64,000 bases of DNA from Pycnococcus provasolii (Eukaryota > Chlorophyta > Pseudoscourfieldiophyceae > Pseudoscourfieldiales): positions 124,001 to 188,000 of the forward strand of contig CP150547.1 in NCBI GenBank assembly GCA_049487715.1, given 5' to 3'. The translations under genes were made by a program, and so were the position numbers. How positions within the stretch are numbered: the stretch's first letter is position 1; the number at the start of each line of letters is the position of its first letter. The notes beneath the pieces are model-generated. The model searched no databases. It was not told the DNA's origin and worked only from the letters and a program-made list of their open reading frames with translations. This document shows positions 57,591 to 64,000 of this stretch, in pieces.

Positions 57591-58907
57591 TTAGCTCCTC
57601 AATTCGATGGCTCTTCCTGCTCTGTGTCGCACACGCATCTCTACCTCAAAAAGCATCGAACCATCGTTGCATACGTATTTGTTAAGTACTTCAGATCTGT
57701 CACCAAGCGCTTTATGCATAAAGGTATATATATCACCGTCATGATGTTGAGCAGTATAGTTGGTCGTTGCAGTCTTTGATTCGCCAACGGTTTCATTTCC
57801 ATCACCATCAACGTCCATCACACTAAATTTTATCTCGTCAATGCACAAGTCAGTTGATTCGAGATCAGGCTTAATCTTAATCCCCCAAGAGAAACGTCCA
57901 TCACCGCCATACACATAAAGGTTGGATTGCACTCCATTGTATCCAGGTAAGGTAAACGATGGTGAAAAAAACACCTCAACATCTTCGATTTTTGCACGCG
58001 CATTCTCAAGCTTCCAGCGCACCTTCTTGGTGTCCTTCGGAGGAAGGCTCTGCTCAAGCGCCGCTACTTGCAGTCTCGCGTGGTTTTCGACCGCATCATT
58101 CAAATGCTCACGCAGCTTTTCGCGCCGATCCTTCTTCCAGCAACAGCCCACCGATGCGTATGGACACATCACGAGCGCAAGCTTGCAGTGCTCCTTGAGG
58201 TGCGTATCCATTTCTGCGGCTTTGATCTGCTCCCCACATTCGTTTGGGCACGCGACGAAGCGTTGCGTGCACTGTCTATCAACATGATATTCCATCTCCT
58301 CTGACGGCACGAGCTTGTTGCACAAATCACATTTCACAGGACGACGCGGACACTGCTCCTCGTGCTCGCCTTGATCCTTTCGCCGCACATTTGTATGGCA
58401 CCCTGCAAACTTGCACGTAACGAGTGCATACTCGCACTCGTTAATATGCGCGTCGCGCTTGTCGAGCGGTCCCGTCCACGTGCAAAACTCCGTCGGCTGT
58501 GTTCCGTTCGACGACGAGGCTGCACCTCGTGTTCGCTTGCGCGATGCCGTTGAAGGTGCCGCCGCCGCTGAGGACTGAGGCGTGGCGTACTCGTCGGGAT
58601 TGGTGTACTTGCACTTTGTAAGGAGTTCCTCGATTATCTGTTTCTCCGTGCGATTCTTCGTATAAGTTGCACTTGCAGAAATGCTTTCTCTGCACGTCGG
58701 ACATTTGAACCTTGGTGGCTTTCTTGCACGTGTGATGCAATCACGGCAGAACGTGTGTCCCTCTTGGCACAAGGAAACCGGATCTCTTTTCACGAGAAGG
58801 CAGATGCTGCACTCGAGATTTTCTTGGGGCTTCGTGACGAAAATGTTCGACGAAAAACCGCCCTGCACCACGTTGTTGTTGTTGTTGTTGTTGTTGGCGC
58901 CGGCCAT
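57591..58907 (-). CDS. TRAF-like RING / zinc-finger / MATH E3 ligase
   Basis: The ATG at 58907 (MAGANNNNN) gives 438 residues; codons further upstream encode only the translation of a tandem repeat. After an Asn run there is a C3HC4 RING (CSICLLVKRDPVSLCQEGHTFCRDCI...CPTCRE, residues ~30-75), a Ser/Ala linker, several TRAF-type zinc fingers (CKFAGCHTNVRRKDQGEH..C; CPNECGEQIKAAEMDTHLKEHC; CPYASVGCCW), and a C-terminal MATH-like/TRAF-C beta-sandwich (FSPSFTLPGYNGVQSNLYVY, 'FSWGIKIKPD'). This is the layout of TRAF-family ubiquitin ligases, common in protists. Substrates are unknown. Confidence 0.9.
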   Translation of the reverse strand: MAGANNNNNNNNVVQGGFSSNIFVTKPQENLECSICLLVKRDPVSLCQEGHTFCRDCITRARKPPRFKCPTCRESISASATYTKNRTEKQIIEELLTKCKYTNPDEYATPQSSAAAAPSTASRKRTRGAASSSNGTQPTEFCTWTGPLDKRDAHINECEYALVTCKFAGCHTNVRRKDQGEHEEQCPRRPVKCDLCNKLVPSEEMEYHVDRQCTQRFVACPNECGEQIKAAEMDTHLKEHCKLALVMCPYASVGCCWKKDRREKLREHLNDAVENHARLQVAALEQSLPPKDTKKVRWKLENARAKIEDVEVFFSPSFTLPGYNGVQSNLYVYGGDGRFSWGIKIKPDLESTDLCIDEIKFSVMDVDGDGNETVGESKTATTNYTAQHHDGDIYTFMHKALGDRSEVLNKYVCNDGSMLFEVEMRVRHRAGRAIELRS

Positions 58908-59644
58908 GTCGCTTGTTCGTGTGCTGTGCGTTGGTTGTTGATGGCGCGTGATGTGTGTGTGCTGTGCGTTGGTTGATGGCGCGTGATGAGTATGCGCTGT
59001 GCGCTGGTTGTCGGCGTGTGATGACGGTGATGCGGTGAGTACAATCAGTATATGTGCTCCGCGTGATGGGCGCGAGAAAATTGCAACCTCCGTCCACCTC
59101 CTTGTGGAGAGAGGGGTGAGTCCGCGATCCGATCCGCGATCCGAAGACGCGGTCCGATCCCCGATCCGATCCCCGGACACACCGGAATAAACACAAACAC
59201 AGGAGAACAGACGGTATACCGGACTGTCGCGCCCTAACCCCTAGGGTAGTGGGGTCGCGCCCATATTATTGCCCTCCTGTAATTCAAACGATCATTATTC
59301 ACAATCTCTACACTCCTCCGTCCCTTGCGCACCTTGCACCATGCAAGCTCACACAAACACCTTTATGTAGTGCTACAGTAGAAAGGTAAAACATTTATAA
59401 AAGGGGAGGACTGAGGCGCCTTAAATCCTCCCTGGCTCAAATGCAAGTTCGCCGGTATTGTATTTGCGTGCATTAAGGTGGTCAAGAGGGGGCTTGCAAG
59501 GGTCGAGGGGGGGGGGGGGATTGTGAGCGAGCCCCTTGCATTATTGGTTCCATCCACAGGTGCAAATAAATATTTGTAAGGTGGTCCTCGCCTTTAGTCC
59601 CCCGGGGGGGCCCTCGCCGGTGTTCATTCTCGTTCTAGGCAACA
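58908..59644. other. Divergent spacer with short tandem repeats
   Basis: It contains three ~36-bp copies of GTGCTGTGCGTTGGTTG followed by ATGGCGCGTGATG (58921-59024), a GATCCGATCC-type repeat (59121-59178) and a G-homopolymer (59505-59519). No gene is seen. Confidence 0.6.
58921..59024. repeat. Three-copy ~36-bp tandem repeat upstream of TRAF gene
   Basis: Copies begin at about 58921, 58957 and 58991 and become more diverged away from the gene. They lie within ~120 bp of the TRAF start codon, likely in its 5' UTR or promoter. Confidence 0.8.
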
Positions 59645-60169
59645 ATGGTGTTGAACGACACGGCGTACGGCGCGATGCCCGAGACGAGCGCAGCGGACGC
59701 GGCCATACTGGAGTCGCAGAAAGAGCTGGCGGGCATGGGTGGAGGTGCGGCAGCGACCGGCTCAGGACGGCTGTTCGAAGGACTGGGTGGAAAGGTGTAC
59801 AAAATCAAAAACTTTGACCGACGAGGCGCGCACGACTACAACACGCGACGGGAACTTCGTCCTGTGTTTCGAGGTCCGGACACGTCCACGCACAAAAAGG
59901 CGACGGACGGCGGTAAGAAGGATATCAAAAAGGAGGCTGCGATAAAAAAGCGCGAGGATGGCGACTGGAGCGCGACCGAGGTGAACGCCGTTTCCAGTTG
60001 GCGGGGTCGAGGTGAGCCTGGCGGGATGGCGCAGCTTGCCATGGAGTGTGGACGCAGTCTCGACACGGTTCGTAAGAACATCAACAAGGGTGTTCCCGCG
60101 CCGCGCGAGCCTCGTTTGAATGCGACGGGTGGTGCGAACAGTCTGCTTGGCACGTTCGACGCGACATGA
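59645..60169 (+). CDS. Unknown small basic protein
   Basis: 174 residues from the ATG at 59645. Gly/Ala-rich N-terminus, then 'GRLFEGLGGKVYKIKNFDRRGAH', a Lys-rich stretch (KKATDGGKKDIKKEAAIKKRE), and a C-terminal segment 'DGDWSATEVNAVSSWRGRG...LAMECGRSLDTVRKNINKG' that reads like a short helix-turn-helix or SANT/Myb-like tri-helical unit. A nuclear DNA-binding role is possible. No family is recognised. Confidence 0.6.
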   Translation: MVLNDTAYGAMPETSAADAAILESQKELAGMGGGAAATGSGRLFEGLGGKVYKIKNFDRRGAHDYNTRRELRPVFRGPDTSTHKKATDGGKKDIKKEAAIKKREDGDWSATEVNAVSSWRGRGEPGGMAQLAMECGRSLDTVRKNINKGVPAPREPRLNATGGANSLLGTFDAT

Positions 60170-61047
60170 GGATTAACAGTTAACATCAACACTGTGTGTG
60201 TGTGTGTGTGTGTTGTAATGGGCACATACATACCCTCGTACTGACTGACTATAATGATACAAAACCGATGACGTGACCGTACGTGGAGGAGAAGAACACA
60301 GAAGAAGTGTGCCCTGTCCTACAACGCCATGACGCCAAACGCCAACAAGCCATTAATCCTACATATCCGTGGAGGCGAGCTTAAGAGCGCGACCATCACA
60401 GCCAGGAGCTCCTCTCTCCGCGGGACCACGAGGCACGAGCGTCGTTCCCCCCCTGATTCCACCCGCTGGCCGCTGCCTGGTCAAACTTCAAGTTCACAGG
60501 CCTGTGCTGTCACCAACCAACCAACAGCAAATGTGTTGTTAACCTGAACAGGGAACAAGTGAAAGCACAGACACAGACCTGTGACAGGGGCCAACCGATG
60601 GTTGGGTTCTGGGAAGTGTGAATGAATGCATCTCGAGAGAGCTCTTGACATACCACCTCAACAACCGTCTTCTACAGTGCACTAGTGTGCAGTGACTACA
60701 GTGTGATGACGCGGCCGCCAACGCGCCTCAACAACGCGCAAGTCGCAACTACCACACCGTGTAAGGACTACAGTACCCTCCAAGGCCTCCAGGCCGCCGT
60801 AACCTGTATCACGCGCTAGTATGTGGTCAACACCCCACCCCTTGTGAATTCGGCTGGGTTTTGATACACGCACGCAATACACGCGCGGTGTTGCCCAATA
60901 TCATTTTTTCTCCCAACGTAAGTATCCTTGTGCCGTTTTGTCGTGTTGTTGACGCGCTGACTTCAAGCCATTGGCGACGCGCGCGCACACTTAAGAACTT
61001 TGCAGTATTTGGTAGAATTCTTAACGGGATTCTGGCGTATCGTTCGT
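60170..61047. other. Intergenic region
   Basis: It contains a (TG)n microsatellite at 60193-60213 and otherwise unremarkable mixed sequence with small chance frames. No RNA gene is seen. Confidence 0.55.
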
Positions 61048-61611
61048 ATGATAATGGCCCACCCAGCGCACATGACGAGTAATGGCCAGGGTAACTTACT
61101 TATTGGTGGCACCGACAATGTTGGTAGGACTATGAATAACGCGTTGGAACAGGAAAATCTTACCCTTTCAACGCTCAACCTGCAAACAGGCAGCTGCCTT
61201 ACTAGTGACACGAACCTTATGACACAGCAGCAAACACATGCACTGGCAGCGTCATGTGGTTCGGCACTCACGCGCGACGTTGGGGTTGACCGCAACACAT
61301 CGTTGGTGGGACACGCACGCGAAGAGGACGACGACGAGGACGACGAGCAACAGCAAACGCAGCAGCAGCTACCCCCGCCGCCGAGAGTGCCGACGGCTCT
61401 CGCTCTCACGCAGCACCTTGTCACAGACGACGACCCGGACGAAAAGCCAACGCCACCGCTCAAGTCAACGCGACTAGAGAGCTACCGTGCAGACGTTGAA
61501 AGACGAAACCTCGGATCGACGTTCATCCACGAGCCTGGGGAGACTACCCGTAGGGCAGGAAGAGGGAACGCTGGAGCAGCAGAACCAAAGCGGGCGGGAG
61601 CTGGTCGTGTA

Positions 61612-61650
<39 letters not shown>

Positions 61651-61800
61651 TGGGACAACGGCTTGGACGAGGATGAGGATGACGAGGATGACCAGGAGGA
61701 GGACTACAAGGTCTTTGGCCGAGCGACGCTCAAGGCGCAGTCGAGCGCGCTCGCACAGGTTCTTGAGCAGGAGAGACGCGGCACGTCCAAGCGCTTCTGA
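61048..61800 (+). CDS. Unknown acidic, low-complexity protein
   Basis: The ATG at 61048 (MIMAHPAHMTSNG) gives 250 residues; the frame upstream lacks an ATG. The sequence is mostly disordered: Gln-rich and Pro runs, an Asp run encoded by a GAC microsatellite (61611-61650), then an acidic DED-rich block. The more conserved-looking parts are 'SYRADVERRNLGSTFIHEPGE' and the C-terminus 'FGRATLKAQSSALAQVLEQERR'. A nuclear/cytosolic scaffold is plausible from composition only. It is convergent with the next gene, 29 bp apart. Confidence 0.55.
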
Positions 61801-61829
61801 AAATAGTAGTTTAAAAATTGTACTACAAT

Positions 61830-62816
61830 TTACTTCTTGTTCTTTTGACCTCGGCCTAGGCGGCTCAACCACGACGTTCGCCGCTGCGGCGGCGACGAGT
61901 TGTCTCCAAACACCGCCCACGAGCCGCCAGGTAGTCGACGAACGTAGTCCGCGTTCGCAAAAAAAAGCAGCCAAGACGGCCGCCGTCCATTCTGATGCGT
62001 CTGCTCCTGCACGAAGGCGACTGTGTCCTTGCCATGTTGGTTTGCAGGCGCGCGCTTGTTCGCCTGCAATCGCCCAACGTCAATTTTCTTTGCGATGATC
62101 CCAGAGCCGAAAGGACTGCTCGAATCTGAAGCAGCTGCAGACGTTACGGACGACGTCGAGGTCCAACGAGCACGAGGATTCTTCCACAGCGACGAGTCGC
62201 GTCGCGCAGCAGCCGCAGCACTCTTTTTGGCGTTGTCAGCTTCGCCACCCTCACCTTCACCTTCGATCTCCTCTTCTTCCGGGCCGATAGCGACGACGAC
62301 CTGGCCATTCTCGAGCACCTTGCTGCACGGGACGTCGTCAGGAAGCGGGCAGATGGCGCCGTCGCACCACAGCGTGAGCACTGAGCAGTTCGGCTCCGTC
62401 AGCTTAAGGTTCTCTTCCACAGCCTCCCTAAGCTGCTTCACAGTCCACCCAGCTTGCACAGGTTGCCACATGCGCACGTCGTCGCGCAGACTACTGTGCT
62501 TGACGCGCACGTGCGCCGTTTCCGTCCCGTTTGTGTCGCTGTCGACGCGTGCGACAGCCACGATAACCTCCGAGTCGACGAGCGTGTCTTGCACGCGTCT
62601 GTCGAGGTCGAGGGGTGCTCCCGATTTGCGCACGAGGCTCTCTACTCCTTCTGGTGGCATTGTCACGCCCAACCTGCGCAGTCGTGCGGATGCTTCGAGG
62701 CGCAGGTCTTCGAGCGTTTCGAGGTCCGCGCACGGCACGTACAGGTCGTCTTCCTTGAGTGCATCGTGGCGTAGGTATATGCGCCTCACGCCAAACGAGC
62801 CTCCTGAGTTCTCCAT
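61830..62816 (-). CDS. Protein with one or two ubiquitin-like beta-grasp regions
   Basis: 328 residues from the ATG at 62816. Two consecutive ~90-residue segments look beta-grasp/ubiquitin-like: the first from 'FGVRRIYLRHDALKEDDLYV' to 'DTLVDSEVIVAVARV', the second 'AHVRVKHSSLRDDVRMWQPV' to 'CSKVLENGQVVVAIGP'; each has the 'l.d..l.dg..v.v' ending of ubiquitin-fold domains. A Glu/Gly run, an Ala/Ser-rich disordered region and a basic tail with 'RRPSWLLFFANADYVRRLPGGSWAVF' follow. Function unknown. Confidence 0.6.
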   Translation of the reverse strand: MENSGGSFGVRRIYLRHDALKEDDLYVPCADLETLEDLRLEASARLRRLGVTMPPEGVESLVRKSGAPLDLDRRVQDTLVDSEVIVAVARVDSDTNGTETAHVRVKHSSLRDDVRMWQPVQAGWTVKQLREAVEENLKLTEPNCSVLTLWCDGAICPLPDDVPCSKVLENGQVVVAIGPEEEEIEGEGEGGEADNAKKSAAAAARRDSSLWKNPRARWTSTSSVTSAAASDSSSPFGSGIIAKKIDVGRLQANKRAPANQHGKDTVAFVQEQTHQNGRRPSWLLFFANADYVRRLPGGSWAVFGDNSSPPQRRTSWLSRLGRGQKNKK

Positions 62817-63590
62817 CTATGTATTTATCACGGACCTATGGACCAGTCCAACACCACTCTTCGCTAGCTGCGTCCATACTCTCACTCTCCTTACTCGTGC
62901 GTGAGATGTCTGACTCACACTTGAGAATGAGAGTGAGAATGAGCTTCGAGGTCGTTTCCCTGGTCTAGCAATTAGCTTAGCTGGTGAGAAAGCACTCGCT
63001 CGTGGGACTCGAACGGCACTCCCAGCAGCTGCGTTCCCAGCGACGCAAGAGCAAGAGCACGACAAAAAGTCGGGTGGGGTGCGCAAATAAGAGCAAGAGC
63101 AAGAGCAAGAGACGCCCTTGCTCAGTAAAAAGTAGTAGCAACATGGCGTGGCGTGGCTTGAAGTGTGGTGTGCAGTGTGCAGTGGACTTGTGCCAGCGTG
63201 CGGGACCCTGAGAGTACCGCTTCGGGCGGGAAGGGGCACAGGTTGTTTTCCCGACCGGTGACCGGCTGACCGGGTACTTCCTACCAGGTGGGGAATCAAT
63301 AATTCGGGGTTCGAGCAAGGACCTCCTGTCGCATATTCCCAAGGCAAGTCAATTTGCCGATAGTTCGCCGGACCAGGTTAAATTTACGGGAGGGGCACCA
63401 CCTACAGTATGTACAGTAGGTAGTACTAAGGTTAGGTAGGAAGTAGGACACCCTCCGAACAGCCGAAGGAGTGGGGAGGGATGGGGACCCACCCGTTGCC
63501 CGTGGTCTTGCATGGATAATTCCCAGTCCCATGCAACCTTTTCAGTGCAAATTTCTGTGCTAATAATTCCTTAACTTACTCAACTTCCTC

Positions 63591-63860
63591 AACCCGTGGC
63601 CCATTTGACGACGCCGTGGCCCGTGGCCCGTGGGGAGGGGACTAGGGGAGGGGACCCACAAGTTGGGCGAGAGAGGTGTTGTATGTAGTACTAGGGCAAC
63701 CCGTGGCGCATTTGACGACGCCGTGGCCCGTGGCCCGTGGGGAGGGGAGTCAGGGGACCCACAACTTGGGCGAGAGAGGTGTTGTATGTAGTACTAGGGT
63801 AACCCGTGGCCCATTTGACGACGCCGTGGCCCGTGGGGAGGACTAGAGGGAGCTCCTGGG
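63591..63860. repeat. Three-copy ~105-bp tandem repeat
   Basis: Units start AACCCGTGGCCCATTTGACG at 63591, 63698 (one change) and 63801, and include GGGCGAGAGAGGTGTTGTATG before the next unit; the third is truncated. Subtelomere-like in character. Confidence 0.9.
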
Positions 63861-63967
63861 TATAAGAAATGACATTTCGTGGGTATAGCGAACTTTTGGT
63901 CGAGACATTTGGTCGAGACAACTTTCAGATTAGGGTTTATCTTGGCCTCGACCATTTTACTGTTATA

Positions 63968-64000
63968 AACCTAACCCTAACCCTAACCCTAACCCTAACC
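63968..64000 (-). repeat. (CCCTAA)n array running off the right edge
   Basis: At least five CCCTAA units, still continuing at the last base. On the + strand this is the C-rich strand, so it is not a right-hand chromosome end in this orientation unless the sequence is inverted or mis-joined. Confidence 0.92.

Larger units (their letters stand above)
62817..64000. other. Gene-free repeat region at right edge
   Basis: It holds GAGAATGAGAGTGAGAATGAG (62920-62942) and AGAGCAAGAGCAAG (63085-63108) microsatellites, three ~103-107-bp tandem repeats (63591-63860) and a terminal (CCCTAA)n array. No gene is supported. Confidence 0.7.

Noticed and set aside
58908-59180. 91-residue N-terminal extension of the TRAF-like protein
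   Set aside because: It has no ATG start and is a translation of tandem repeats; the ATG at 58907 is better placed.
62960-63030. A second tRNA-like region (D-arm-like TAGCTTAGCTGG on +, GGACTCGAAC on the other strand)
   Set aside because: The two motifs are in opposite orientations and the putative T-stem does not pair, so no conventional or permuted tRNA can be folded.
63968-64000. Chromosome end (telomere) at the right edge
   Set aside because: Strand orientation is opposite to that of a right-hand telomere, so it is listed only as a telomeric array.
1-64000. CRISPR arrays, operons or prokaryotic-type origins
   Set aside because: Repeats seen are tandem minisatellites, coding repeats or telomeric units with no regular unique spacers; the gene content is eukaryotic.

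Overview
The window looks like nuclear DNA of a compact-genome, flagellate, unicellular eukaryote, most likely a small alga. Genes are dense, on both strands and almost all intronless (one clear 121-bp intron seen). Products are eukaryotic: a 4.9k-residue axonemal-type dynein heavy chain, sterol C24-methyltransferase, DEK chromatin protein, MCTS1/Tma20, F-box/LRR and TRAF-type E3 proteins, and a sulfiredoxin with an organelle-like presequence. A Ser-Pro4 wall-glycoprotein-type linker and a permuted tRNA-like locus (an architecture known from red and green picoalgae) point to a green picoalga, but TTAGGG-type telomeric arrays mean the lineage is not settled.

Layout. 1-5.7 kb: the 3' part of a tandem IPT/TIG protein, an HTTM-domain membrane protein and a spliced, secreted lipocalin-like protein. 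5.9-13.5 kb: DEK (-), a conserved organelle-type membrane protein (+), an unknown secreted protein (+), and a membrane protein with seven NTF2/SnoaL-like repeats (-). 14.7-22.4 kb: polysaccharide pyruvyl transferase-like protein, F-box/LRR protein, a tiny membrane ORF, sulfiredoxin, YbaK-domain protein and thymidine kinase. 22.6-24.7 kb: a CaMK/CDPK-like kinase (-). 24.7-26.7 kb: a gene-poor island with a 34-bp perfect palindrome, short repeats, a small Cys-rich ORF and the permuted tRNA-like locus. 26.7-31.3 kb: unknown helical protein, RsmB-type rRNA m5C methyltransferase, and a seven-unit FG-GAP-like repeat protein broken by one frameshift. 32.4-35.5 kb: an intact Mutator-like (MULE) transposon with perfect 162-bp terminal inverted repeats and a perfect 9-bp target duplication, inserted 40 bp before the ATG of a SLOG/2-oxoglutarate-dioxygenase fusion. 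37-41.6 kb: sterol methyltransferase, MCTS1, IQ/HEAT-like protein. 42.6-57.3 kb: dynein heavy chain in one exon. 57.6-62.8 kb: TRAF-like E3, two unknown nuclear-type proteins, and a beta-grasp (ubiquitin-like) protein. 62.8-64 kb: gene-free tandem repeats ending in (CCCTAA)n.

The strongest cross-cutting signal is telomeric: short TTAGGG arrays lie 30-210 bp upstream of at least five start codons, always with TTAGGG on the coding strand, and the same repeat sits inside both MULE terminal repeats, so the transposon places a TTAGGG array in the same position and orientation in front of the gene it landed next to. No operon logic applies; relationships between neighbours are mostly positional (convergent pairs with short spacers, shared divergent spacers).
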